Part shown: piece after piece, positions 7,855-16,496 of the stretch
Layout of the letters: every line of letters begins with the position of its first letter
Position numbering within the stretch: position 1 is the first letter of the stretch
DNA from: GCA-2731375 sp964590195
GTDB lineage: Bacteria; Pseudomonadota; Alphaproteobacteria; GCA-2731375
Direction: 5' to 3'
DNA length: 64,000 bases
Assembly: GCA_964590195.1 (NCBI GenBank)
Contig: CAZPWJ010000003.1
Location: 1-64,000, forward strand
Notes under the pieces: model-generated
Told to the model about the DNA's origin: nothing
The model's input: the letters and a program-made list of their open reading frames with translations, nothing else
Databases searched by the model: none
Translations under genes and position numbers: made by a program

Positions 7855-9042
7855 ATGACAAACGAAGCAATCATCATCGCGGGCGGGGGCATCGGCGGCC
7901 TGGCTGCCGCCCTGGGCCTGGCGCAAAAGGGCTTTGCCTCCATCGTCCTGGAGAAGTCGCCGGAATTGAGCGAGATCGGCGCCGGCATCCAGTTGGGTCC
8001 CAACGCCTTTCATTCCTTTGACTACCTGGGCGTGGGCGATGCCGCGCGCCGCAACGCGGTCTATGTGGACAAGTTGCGCCTGATGGATGCCATGAGCGGC
8101 GACGAGATCATGCACATTCCCCTGGACGAGCCGTTCCGCGAACGCTTTGGCAATCCATATGCCGTGGTGCATCGGGGCGATCTGTACGCTGTCCTGCTAC
8201 AGGGCTGCCAGGACAGCGATTTGATTCAACTGCGGGTCAATGCCGATGTGACGGGCTATGACCAGGACGGTGCCGGCGTAAGCGCCAAACTGGCCAACGG
8301 CGAACGGGTCACCGGCAGCGCCCTGATTGGCGCCGACGGGCTGTGGTCCAGCGTGCGCAAGGGTGTGGTGGGTGATGATCAGCCGCGCGTCTCGGGCCAT
8401 ACCACCTACCGCTCGGTCATTCCGACGGAACAGATGCCCGAGGATCTGCGCTGGAACGCCGCCACCCTGTGGGCCGGGCCGCGCTGTCACATCGTGCACT
8501 ACCCGCTGTCGGACTGGAAGGTTTTCAACCTTGTCGCCACCTATCACAACCATGCACCCGAACCCGTGGCCGGCAAGCCGGTTGGTCATGAAGAGGTCTT
8601 GCAGGGCTTTCAGCATATCAGCGAGAAAATCCTGAAAGTCATCCGTCACGGCAGCAATTGGAAATTATGGGTGCTGTGCGACCGGGACCCGGTGGAGAAC
8701 TGGGTCGATGGCCGGGTGACCCTATTGGGCGATGCGGCCCATCCCATGTTGCAATACTATGCCCAGGGCGCCTGCATGGCCATGGAGGACGCGGTCTGCC
8801 TCTCCCACATGATGGACCGTCATGGCGGCGATATCGACCGTGCCTTCGCCGCCTATAACCAACAACGCATGATCCGCACCGCGCGGGTACAGCTGGGCGC
8901 CCGCGCCATCGGCGATCATATCTACCACCCCGACGGCGCCCATGCCCAAGTGCGCAACCACATCATGGGCAACATGAGCGTGGATGATTATTACGACCGC
9001 CTGGAATGGCTGTACGGCGGCACCGGACTTGATGCCAGCTAG
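7855..9042 (+). CDS. FAD-dependent aromatic monooxygenase (salicylate / 3-hydroxybenzoate hydroxylase-like)
   Basis: A 395-residue group A flavoprotein monooxygenase. The dinucleotide motif GGGIGGLAAALGLAQ is at about 9-23, the DG motif GADGLWSSVR near 160, and the GD motif LLGDAAHPMLQYYAQGACMAMEDA near 285. It resembles 3-hydroxybenzoate 6-hydroxylase and salicylate hydroxylase, which hydroxylate phenols with NADH and O2. It starts 51 bases from the divergent SDR gene, and its last codons overlap the convergent lipoprotein hydrolase. The substrate is inferred only from family resemblance. Confidence 0.9.
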   Translation: MTNEAIIIAGGGIGGLAAALGLAQKGFASIVLEKSPELSEIGAGIQLGPNAFHSFDYLGVGDAARRNAVYVDKLRLMDAMSGDEIMHIPLDEPFRERFGNPYAVVHRGDLYAVLLQGCQDSDLIQLRVNADVTGYDQDGAGVSAKLANGERVTGSALIGADGLWSSVRKGVVGDDQPRVSGHTTYRSVIPTEQMPEDLRWNAATLWAGPRCHIVHYPLSDWKVFNLVATYHNHAPEPVAGKPVGHEEVLQGFQHISEKILKVIRHGSNWKLWVLCDRDPVENWVDGRVTLLGDAAHPMLQYYAQGACMAMEDAVCLSHMMDRHGGDIDRAFAAYNQQRMIRTARVQLGARAIGDHIYHPDGAHAQVRNHIMGNMSVDDYYDRLEWLYGGTGLDAS

Positions 9043-9824
9043 GACCGTCGCCGCCAGTCCTGCAGCATGCGCGTAATCAGCTTCTGCACTGATAATTCCG
9101 CCAACACGTCATGTCCGCCGCCCGGAATGGAGAGGCTTTGCGAAGGCTCCGCATGGCCCGCCACGCTATAGGCGCGAAAAGAGGTGAGATTTCGGTAGTA
9201 CCTGTCTTCATCGCCAAACACGGCGAGCACATGAACATCCAGATCGGCTTGAACGGCAATTCCGGAATAACCGGAACAGGCGACGCCAAATATCATGATG
9301 CCGTTGATCTCGGGCGATTGGGCGCCAAATTCGCGCACCGCGCCGCTGCCCTCGCTATAGCCGGCCAGGACAATGTTGTTGCGGTCGACCCATGGGATGT
9401 CGCGAATCCGCTCCAGAGCATATCTGATTTCCCCGATCCGCAAATGCCGGAATTGACCGACCGCCATGCCGACGCGGCATTCGCCCTTGCGGCCATTCGC
9501 GAAACTGTTCGGCGCGATTACGGCATAGCCCGCCGCAATGGCGGACTGGATAAAGGGTCGTGAGCTATGGGTTATGCCCGAGCATGGATGGGCCCAGATT
9601 ACCGTGGGCACTTTCAAGTTCGGTTTCACCAATTTGGTGACCAGTTCGGGCTTCATCCATTTACGGATTTGGAAATCGTCTTTTGCGTTCAGCGGCGCGG
9701 GGACAACAACCAGGGAGCCCTCCCAGGCCAGCCTGTTGTGTTCCGGCGTGATCCGCGGGTCCAGCGTGGAGAGGCAGCCGCTCAAAAGGAGCAGCAGTAT
9801 CGAGGCCCTGAGGAAGGTTTTCAT
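9039..9824 (-). CDS. lipoprotein of the dienelactone hydrolase / alpha-beta hydrolase type
   Basis: A 261-residue protein starting with a lipoprotein signal (MKTFLRASILLLLLSGC), with the lipobox Cys at about 17, so it should be anchored to a membrane and face the periplasm. The hydrolase body has an oxyanion-side segment WAHPCSG, a nucleophile elbow GYSEGSG, an Asp in VFGDED and His in PGGGHDVL. The fold is clear; the substrate is not. It overlaps the 3' end of the convergent monooxygenase by 4 bases. Confidence 0.85.
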   Translation of the reverse strand: MKTFLRASILLLLLSGCLSTLDPRITPEHNRLAWEGSLVVVPAPLNAKDDFQIRKWMKPELVTKLVKPNLKVPTVIWAHPCSGITHSSRPFIQSAIAAGYAVIAPNSFANGRKGECRVGMAVGQFRHLRIGEIRYALERIRDIPWVDRNNIVLAGYSEGSGAVREFGAQSPEINGIMIFGVACSGYSGIAVQADLDVHVLAVFGDEDRYYRNLTSFRAYSVAGHAEPSQSLSIPGGGHDVLAELSVQKLITRMLQDWRRRS

Positions 9825-9939
9825 GTGACGTTACCGCCACCGCCAAATTTTTCGGGTTCGCACATGTTCAACACGATATGGGTGTCCGCTTAAGAAAGCG
9901 ATAAACGCCTATTGGTCTAATATTTCACGGGAGAGAAAA

Positions 9940-10015
<76 letters not shown>

Positions 10016-10137
10016 ATCCAGGGCATCCGATCAACGGGAGCCCGGCGGGCGGTCAACGCCCGAAGACGTTGGGGTTCATAGTGGAAATTGAATTGCCTGT
10101 CCAGCGTCACGGCAGCAAATTGGCAAAAAACAACCAT

Positions 10138-10587
10138 TCATCCGTCAGTGGGACCATCCCCCCGCTGCGAAACCGCCACCACGGACGTCGCCGTGGCGGC
10201 CAATTCGCCGCCGCTTTCAAACAAGCGGGCCTCGGCAAATGCCGTGGAGCGGCCCTGACGCACCAGGCTGGCCCGGCAACGCACCACGCCGGGGCCAACG
10301 GCGGCAAGGAAATTGCACTGCATTTCCAACGTCGCTACCTGGCAAGACCCATCCGACAAGGCAACGACGGCGTCAAGCAGGGACTGTTCCAACATCGCCA
10401 TGGTGAAGCCGCCCTGCATCACGCCCATGGGATTGAAAAAATGCGCCTCGGCCCGAAATTCCGCCTCGATGGCCGATGCCGCCCGGTCGACCGTCAGCAG
10501 GCGATGGCCCAAAAGGCCGGTCACCGGACCCCGGCTCCGCCGTTGCTGACGCTGCAAATCAGGGCCATCCATTGCCGGGCCGCTCAT
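10138..10587 (-). CDS. PaaI-like hotdog thioesterase (first of a pair)
   Basis: A 149-residue single hotdog domain. HFFNPMGVMQGGFTMAMLEQSLLDAVV holds the N-P-x-G-x-x-x-G-G signature of the PaaI/YbgC-like acyl-CoA thioesterase group, with Glu as likely general base. It is the distal gene of a pair: the upstream hotdog gene overlaps its start by 4 bases, so the two are translationally coupled and may form a heteromer. The acyl-CoA substrate is unknown. Confidence 0.85.
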   Translation of the reverse strand: MSGPAMDGPDLQRQQRRSRGPVTGLLGHRLLTVDRAASAIEAEFRAEAHFFNPMGVMQGGFTMAMLEQSLLDAVVALSDGSCQVATLEMQCNFLAAVGPGVVRCRASLVRQGRSTAFAEARLFESGGELAATATSVVAVSQRGDGPTDG

Positions 10588-11045
10588 TTCCAGGGCAACT
10601 TGCGAAAGCGCGCGGTGGCGGTGGCGGCGGCGGCCAGGTCGCCGGCGGCATTGAAGATCTCGCCCGCCAAATAGACTTCCCGTCCCCCGGCCTCGTCTAT
10701 TTCCCGGACAATGCTGCCTTCGGCGATCAGCCGTCCCGGCTCAACGGCCTGAAAAAACGACGTCTTCATGCCCAGGGTCGGCACCACATAATCGAAATTC
10801 CGCGGCGCCGTAGCAGCAATTGCCATGACCTCGTCCAACATGGCGGAGAGAAAACCGCCATGTATATGGCCGTGCTCGTTACAGAATTCAGGCTTGCCCA
10901 GATAGGCGATGCGGGCGCGGCCCATGACCGCGTCAATCTCCAATGGCTCCGAACCCAACAGCTCCGTCGCGCCCACTGGCGGGCGTTTGCTTAGGCGCGC
11001 GATAGCCTGCGCGCTAGTCATTTCACTCATACGCTTGGGTTTCAC
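10584..11045 (-). CDS. PaaI-like hotdog thioesterase (second of a pair)
   Basis: A 153-residue hotdog protein. CNEHGHIHGGFLSAMLDEVMAIAA carries the H-G-G-x-x-x-x-x-x-D/E signature of PaaI-type thioesterases, where the acidic residue in the central helix activates water. It overlaps the downstream hotdog gene by 4 bases and follows the methyltransferase by 9 bases, so these three minus-strand genes are probably one transcript. The two hotdog proteins differ in sequence and look like diverged partners rather than a recent duplication. Confidence 0.85.
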   Translation of the reverse strand: MKPKRMSEMTSAQAIARLSKRPPVGATELLGSEPLEIDAVMGRARIAYLGKPEFCNEHGHIHGGFLSAMLDEVMAIAATAPRNFDYVVPTLGMKTSFFQAVEPGRLIAEGSIVREIDEAGGREVYLAGEIFNAAGDLAAAATATARFRKLPWK

Positions 11046-11054
11046 TCATTAATC

Positions 11055-11561
11055 TTAAGCCGCATCCTTGCGGAATAGGTGATAACGGCCCTCGGCCACG
11101 CCCTCGGGCAAGGCGACCCGGCGGCAGCCGGGGATAGCCAGGGGCTGGTCGGCGGCAATGACCGCGCCGGGCGCCAACAATGGCCCCAGGGCCGGCCCCA
11201 CGAATGCGGCCAGGTCCGCCGTCAAGGCCGCATCGCCGGTACCGATATCGCAATGCGCCAGCACCGCCGGCGCGCCGATGCGGGCCAAGGCGCCCGGCAT
11301 GCTGTCATGGACATCGCCCAGCAACAAGTGCGCGTCATCGGGCACGCAGTCGGGGTGCGCGGCAACATTGCGTTCAAAGACGAAAATTTCGCGCTCGGGA
11401 TCGCTGCCGCACAAACGGTCGCGCAAATGGTCGTAGGTACGGCCATTGCCCAGGCCAAGCTCCAACACCGGGCCGGGCCGGCCATTGATCTGGCCAACGG
11501 CCCAATCCAGACAGATCCGCTGTGCCTGCAATCGGCGGATAACGCTGTCCAGGCGGCTCAT
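11055..11561 (-). CDS. class I SAM-dependent methyltransferase-like protein
   Basis: A 168-residue small Rossmann methyltransferase. Motif I is VLELGLGNGRTYDHLR (about 32-47), followed by an acidic-loop strand (IFVFER) and a motif II-like ADQP segment. Its shortness suggests a small-molecule substrate. It is first in a minus-strand run with the two hotdog thioesterases. The methyl acceptor is unknown. Confidence 0.78.
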   Translation of the reverse strand: MSRLDSVIRRLQAQRICLDWAVGQINGRPGPVLELGLGNGRTYDHLRDRLCGSDPEREIFVFERNVAAHPDCVPDDAHLLLGDVHDSMPGALARIGAPAVLAHCDIGTGDAALTADLAAFVGPALGPLLAPGAVIAADQPLAIPGCRRVALPEGVAEGRYHLFRKDAA

Positions 11562-11634
11562 TGCCGGTAATCTCGCTGCTGGCCGTCCATGGCTACCCCC
11601 AATGAAGCCGTGTTTGGATTAGATGCCATCGCCG

Positions 11635-12117
11635 TCAGCCGCCGCCGTTCTCCAGCTCGCGCAGGCGGCGGTTGGCTTCCGTCAGTTGCAGGTTGGTTTG
11701 CTCCTGGCGATGGGCCAGTTCGCGCATGATTTCCACCGCCATGGTGGGAAATTCATTGACCAGGCGGAAAAACAGATCCTTGCTGATCCGCAGGGTGTCC
11801 AGTTTCCCGGTGGCGGTAATGGTGGCGGTGCGCGGCACATCGCAGAGGATCGCGATCTCGCCCACGAAGGCATTGCGGCCGATCTGCGCCACCGTCAGCT
11901 TGCCGCCGTCCGGCCCTTCAATGATGACATCCGCCGTGCCGTCCACTACCAGATAAGCTGCATCGCCCATATCGCCCTGTTGAAACAGGCTCTGCCCTTC
12001 CTGAAAGGCCAGCCGCTCCGAAGTGAAGGCCAATAGCTTCAGCTTCGACGGCTCGATATTGGCGAACAACGGAATACTACGCAGTAATTCAACTTCTTCA
12101 TTCAGGCTCATGGCCAA
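11635..12117 (-). CDS. stand-alone cyclic nucleotide-binding domain protein
   Basis: A 160-residue protein with one cyclic nucleotide-binding beta-roll (about 10-135): LLRSIPLFANIEPSKLKLLA, the hinge FQQGDMGDAAYLVVDG, and a phosphate-binding-cassette-like stretch FVGEIAILCDVPRTATITA. It has no CRP-type DNA-binding domain; the C-terminus is a short charged helix (RQEQTNLQLTEANRRLREL), perhaps a coiled coil. It lies 120 bases downstream of the degenerate ABC gene on the same strand and may gate that protein. The ligand (cAMP, cGMP or c-di-GMP) cannot be read; an adenylate cyclase gene occurs at 32-33.5 kb. Confidence 0.85.
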   Translation of the reverse strand: MAMSLNEEVELLRSIPLFANIEPSKLKLLAFTSERLAFQEGQSLFQQGDMGDAAYLVVDGTADVIIEGPDGGKLTVAQIGRNAFVGEIAILCDVPRTATITATGKLDTLRISKDLFFRLVNEFPTMAVEIMRELAHRQEQTNLQLTEANRRLRELENGGG

Positions 12118-12237
12118 TCTCCGCCCCGTGCCCTACCAACCAGGACACTAACTAATTCAATCCCGCGCAAAGGCGAGCCTCCCATCGATCACAATGGAGC
12201 ATCACAATGTTTCATCAAAATGACCCACTCCACCAAG

Positions 12238-14946
12238 TTACTCCGACGCCAACAGCTCCTTGACATAGTCGTTGCCCTGGCTCAATTCGGCATAATTTCC
12301 ACGTTCCAGCAAACGGCCCTGACGCATCACCAATACTTCGTCGAAACCGGCCGCCATGCTGGCCCTTTGAACGGACCAAATCAAACAGCGCCCTTCGAAA
12401 TCAGCCAGCAGGGCGTCCATTATCGCGGCCTGGGCGGCCGAGTCCAGGGATGTGGTGGACTCCGACAAAATCAGGATATCGGGCCGTTTCAACAAGGCCC
12501 GCGCCAGCGCCAGTTTCTGCCGCTGCGCCGTCGACAGGCGCGAACCGGCAATACCCACCTCGAAGCTCAGGCCAACCTCCGCCACCGCTTCATGCAGGCC
12601 CTGCTCCTCCACGACTTCGGAGATCAAGGCGCCGACACGGTCAGCCGCCTGGGCTTGGCCATAGGCGACCTTACCGAACAGGATATTGTCCTGGATATTG
12701 GCCGAGGCGTTGTAGCTATTCACATCGAAGAATTCCACCGCGTCGCGCAAATCGTCTGGCAGGTGGGAGGCGAAATAGCGCCGGGCTTCCAGCACCTTGC
12801 CCTGCAGATCATCGTCCACCAGACCAAGGCGGTGGCGGGCTGGAATTAGCTTGAACGGCAACGACATCAAGCGCGCCCGGTCCTCATCGGGCAGGGCCGA
12901 GAGATTGGCCCGGTCGCTGCGCTGTAACAGGGCCTGGATATCCGGCAGTTCATCGGCGGAGATAAAGCTGAATTGCTGGAACAGCTCGTGATCCGCCGGC
13001 AGGTCGGCGAACAGCTCGACCATGGTCGAGGCCACCTGGAAACCCACCGAGAGGAACTGTTCGGTCAGGCCGACCTGTTCAAGAACATCCAGGACATACG
13101 GATGCTCGGCCAGATGCTCCACATCGAATGCATCGCCGACCGGATTGCCGAACATCAGGTTCTCGCCGATCGAGGCGTTCAGATTATAGGCATCGCCGTC
13201 AAAACCTTCGACCAGCTCCAACAATGCGGGGTCGGTGGTCATTCTGGTCCGCAGGCCGGCCCGGGCGCGGAGAATGGCGTCCGCCAAATCCGCGCGGCTT
13301 TGCGGATCTATAATGCCGCGAAGGCCGAATTGATAAACCTCTTCATCCATGTCAACCCGCTTCAAGGCCGCTGCGCCGGCCCGGCGCAGGGCGGCTGCGT
13401 CCTCGACACCCGCGGCGGCATAGTCAATCCAATCCGCATTCGGGTCGTATTCGATGTTGCCCGACCGCCGGGCCTCGTCAATATAGACCTCGCGCTGTCT
13501 GGCGGCCTCGCCATCCATCTCCGCCGCGACCAGGGGGCGGTGCTTCAGGCCCAGGAACAAATTGTCCGCGATGGTGCCGGCAAAGACAAAAGCGGCGGCC
13601 CCCACATGGGCGATGCGCCGGCCCGTCACCGCCTCGGGCAAAGCGGCGCCGTCGTTGCCGCCCAGGCTCAGATTACCATTGTCGGGATCCAGCAGGCGGG
13701 CCAGCAACAGGGTCAATTCTTCCTTGCCGCTGCCGCCCGCACCGATCACGGCGTAGCGTTTGTCAAGCGTCAGGCGCAACGACACCCCGTCAACCACCGC
13801 CACCTCCTGGTCGTCGTTCAGGGTCAGGTTCGTCGCCCCCAGTTCACCCTCCAGTGGGCGCAGATCGTCAGGTTCCTCCAGCTGGTAATCGGGGCCGCGC
13901 ATGCCCGCCGGGCCAAACTGGCTGACCACCTGATCATATTTGATCGAGGCATCCGCCTGCATTTGGTAATAGCTCAACAATTCCTTCCATGGCGCGGCCA
14001 GATCCTTATGGGCCGCGATGGCGGCGACCAGGGTGCCGATTTCCAGATCGCCCTGAATGACGAAATAGCCGCCAATGGAGTAGAAACAGAACGGCCCCAG
14101 CTGCTGGATCGAGTTGTTGAGGAATTTGATGACGAATTTCTGCCGGTAGATGCGTTCGCGCACCCCATAAATCCAGAACAATTGATTGGCGAAATCGGTC
14201 AACACGAAGTTGGAGGTATCGTGGGCGTGGGTTTCCTGCACCCCCTGCACGGTTTCGCCGATCTTGTCCGACAAGCGCCGCACCCGGGCCACGCGCTCCT
14301 TGCCCAACAGATTTACCTTGCGTTGCAGTTTCGGGATCAACCACAGTTGCAGCGGATAAAGCGCCACCGCCGCCGTCGCCATGCGCCAATCCTGCATGAA
14401 CAAAAAGGCCAGAATGGTTGCCAGATAGCCGCCCTGGAAGGCTGGTAGGGAAAAGGCATCGCCAATGAAACCGCCCAGGGGTTCCACTTCGGCCGTGATC
14501 ATGGGAATAATCTCGCCCTGGCTCATCTTGCGGAAGGTGGGCAGGGGGAAGCGCAGGACGCGGGAATACAGCTCGAAGCGCAGACGGCGCAGCATACGCT
14601 CGCCTGTCAGGCCCTTGTAGACATTGATAACGTATTTGAAGCCCTGGTTGACGCCCACCAAAAGCAGAAACAGCGCGCATAGCAAAAACAGATACGGCGT
14701 CTGATCGAGGGTCACTTCGAACGGCCCCAGCAACGGAATATCGAGGCCGAACAGGGACAAGGTCATTTTCTCGCCCAGGTTCAGGGGATATTCAATACCG
14801 ATACCCTGAATGGCCTCGTTGATGATTGTCTTGGGAACTTCGTAGAAAAGGTACAGAAACGGCAACGAAGCCGCCGACATCAGCGTCATGGTGATTTGCT
14901 GCTGGCGGGAAAATCGCCAGACATAACCAAAAATATTCTTTTCCAT
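12238..14946 (-). CDS. ABC exporter-like protein with degenerate, expanded nucleotide-binding domain
   Basis: A 902-residue protein. Residues 1-345 form a type IV exporter membrane domain with several helices (about 20-36, 84-100, 170-205, 283-312). The nucleotide-binding domain is strange: the Walker A-like loop GAGGSGKEE (402-410) has Glu for Ser/Thr, the signature is LSTAQRQ (804-810), Walker B is ILILSE (824-829) with Ser for Asp, and the switch His is Gln860. About 340 residues intervene between the first Q-loop-like segment (TIADNLFLG, 458-466) and the signature; similar segments recur at 592-600 (SIGENLMFG) and 750-758 (NIQDNILFG). The ATG at 14946 fits a basic exporter N-terminus. It is divergent from the glycosyltransferase run and may export or flip its product. 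ATPase activity is doubtful. Confidence 0.85.
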   Translation of the reverse strand: MEKNIFGYVWRFSRQQQITMTLMSAASLPFLYLFYEVPKTIINEAIQGIGIEYPLNLGEKMTLSLFGLDIPLLGPFEVTLDQTPYLFLLCALFLLLVGVNQGFKYVINVYKGLTGERMLRRLRFELYSRVLRFPLPTFRKMSQGEIIPMITAEVEPLGGFIGDAFSLPAFQGGYLATILAFLFMQDWRMATAAVALYPLQLWLIPKLQRKVNLLGKERVARVRRLSDKIGETVQGVQETHAHDTSNFVLTDFANQLFWIYGVRERIYRQKFVIKFLNNSIQQLGPFCFYSIGGYFVIQGDLEIGTLVAAIAAHKDLAAPWKELLSYYQMQADASIKYDQVVSQFGPAGMRGPDYQLEEPDDLRPLEGELGATNLTLNDDQEVAVVDGVSLRLTLDKRYAVIGAGGSGKEELTLLLARLLDPDNGNLSLGGNDGAALPEAVTGRRIAHVGAAAFVFAGTIADNLFLGLKHRPLVAAEMDGEAARQREVYIDEARRSGNIEYDPNADWIDYAAAGVEDAAALRRAGAAALKRVDMDEEVYQFGLRGIIDPQSRADLADAILRARAGLRTRMTTDPALLELVEGFDGDAYNLNASIGENLMFGNPVGDAFDVEHLAEHPYVLDVLEQVGLTEQFLSVGFQVASTMVELFADLPADHELFQQFSFISADELPDIQALLQRSDRANLSALPDEDRARLMSLPFKLIPARHRLGLVDDDLQGKVLEARRYFASHLPDDLRDAVEFFDVNSYNASANIQDNILFGKVAYGQAQAADRVGALISEVVEEQGLHEAVAEVGLSFEVGIAGSRLSTAQRQKLALARALLKRPDILILSESTTSLDSAAQAAIMDALLADFEGRCLIWSVQRASMAAGFDEVLVMRQGRLLERGNYAELSQGNDYVKELLASE

Positions 14947-15199
14947 CCGCCGTGCCTGCTCCCCGCAACACAATCAAACTGCTATAGAATCTCCGGCAGG
15001 CACAGCTTAACGCAGGGAGTTACGCGGGTAAATATCCGCGAAATCAGACTTCGGCTTAATTCTCTGCACGTAACACGCAAACAACACCACAGGCAAAAAT
15101 ATCCATCTAATCAAAAAGTTGCTTTTTGTGCCCGCCTTGTCATGGCATAGTCCCGGACTAATTCATGAAGCGGTAAACGCCTCAGGGGAGAACTGCGGC

Positions 15200-16492
15200 A
15201 TGCCTACTGGCACGCTCCAAGGGATGCGGGGTTTTCGCGTCCTTATTTATAGCCACGATACCATGGGCCTGGGCCATCTGCGGCGCTGCAGTACCATCGC
15301 CCATTCCCTGGTGCGCGAGTATCCGGACGTATCCGTACTCATTCTTTCCGGTTCTCCGATCATCGGCAGTTTTGATTTTCGCTCGCGCGTTGATTTCGTG
15401 CGTATCCCCGGCGTCATCAAATTGCGCAACGGCGAATACACCTCGTTGAACCTGGGCATTGACTTCGAACAGACCATCCACATGCGGGCGGAAATCATCA
15501 AGCATACGGCGGATATTTTTGCCCCCGACATGGTGATCGTCGACAAGGAACCATTGGGCCTCAGGGGCGAGGTCGAGGAAACCCTGCGCATGTTGAAGCG
15601 GCGCGGCACCCGCCTGATCCTGGGCCTGCGCGATATCATGGACGATCCTTCCATGCTGGCGCCCGAATGGCGGCGCAAGAATGTGATGCCTGCCCTGCGC
15701 GATCTGTATGACGAAATCTGGGTTTATGGCCTGCCGCAGGTCTGTGACCCCCTGCAAGGCCTGCAGGTGCCGCGCCAGGTGCGCCGGCGGATGGTCTTTA
15801 CCGGCTATCTGCCCCGGCGCACGCCGACCGAACCATCAACCCGGCCGCTGCCGGAAATCGTTTCTGAACCATACGTCCTGGTCACCACGGGCGGCGGCGG
15901 CGACGGCGAGGGGCTGATCGATTGGGTGCTGCGCGCTTATGAAGCCGACGACCGCATGCTGTACCCGGCGCTGATTGTCCTCGGCCCGTTCATGCAGCCC
16001 GAGACCCAGGCGGAATTCATCGACCGGGCCAACCGCCTGAACCGGGTGCAAGCCATTACCTTCGACGCCAAGCTGGAAGAGCTGGAGGATAACGCCGTCG
16101 GCGTGGTGGCCATGGGCGGCTACAACACCTTTTGCGAAATCCTCAGTTTCAACAAACGTGCCCTGATCATCCCGCGCACCCGGCCACGGATGGAACAATA
16201 TATCCGTGCCAGCCGGGCCCAGGAACTGGGCCTGGTCAAGATGCTGGAGGATGACGGCAAGCGGGACGCCGAGATCATGGGCAAGGCGCTGCGCGAATTG
16301 CCCTATCAGAACCGGCCGCGTGACGTCATCGTGCCGGGCCTGTTGGAAGGCCTGGACAACGTCAACCGCCTGGTCGAGCCGTGGCTGTCCGAGCCGGCCA
16401 TGGCCAGGGAAACGACCAGAGAGGCCGCCAGGGAACAAACCGTCGCGGAAAAGTTGACCGCCGACCGCGCCAAGGCATCGTCGGGAGACTAG
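15200..16492 (+). CDS. GT-B glycosyltransferase, MurG-like / COG4671 type (first paralogue)
   Basis: About 430 residues of the GT-B fold. The N-terminal strand and loop VLIYSHDTMGLGHLRR contains the G-x-G-H motif of MurG-like enzymes (about 17-25); the C-terminal sugar-nucleotide domain has VTTGGGGDGEGL and the terminal GGYNT motif. I start at the ATG at 15200, preceded by AGGGGAG; an in-frame ATG at 15119 lacks a ribosome site. The final 40 residues are charged and probably disordered. It opens a run of plus-strand genes with overlaps. A second gene of the same family follows at 19542. Donor and acceptor are unknown. Confidence 0.87.
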   Translation: MPTGTLQGMRGFRVLIYSHDTMGLGHLRRCSTIAHSLVREYPDVSVLILSGSPIIGSFDFRSRVDFVRIPGVIKLRNGEYTSLNLGIDFEQTIHMRAEIIKHTADIFAPDMVIVDKEPLGLRGEVEETLRMLKRRGTRLILGLRDIMDDPSMLAPEWRRKNVMPALRDLYDEIWVYGLPQVCDPLQGLQVPRQVRRRMVFTGYLPRRTPTEPSTRPLPEIVSEPYVLVTTGGGGDGEGLIDWVLRAYEADDRMLYPALIVLGPFMQPETQAEFIDRANRLNRVQAITFDAKLEELEDNAVGVVAMGGYNTFCEILSFNKRALIIPRTRPRMEQYIRASRAQELGLVKMLEDDGKRDAEIMGKALRELPYQNRPRDVIVPGLLEGLDNVNRLVEPWLSEPAMARETTREAAREQTVAEKLTADRAKASSGD

Positions 16493-16496
16493 TGCC

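Noticed and set aside
12973..14448. 491-codon open frame antisense to the ABC gene
   Set aside because: It mirrors the codon structure of the GC-rich minus-strand gene, has no family motif, and the minus-strand protein has clear exporter features.
15112..15128. CAAAAAG-TTG-CTTTTTG palindrome upstream of the glycan operon
   Set aside because: An A/T tract pairing that is short and likely by chance; no convincing -35/-10 pair around it, so not listed as a promoter.
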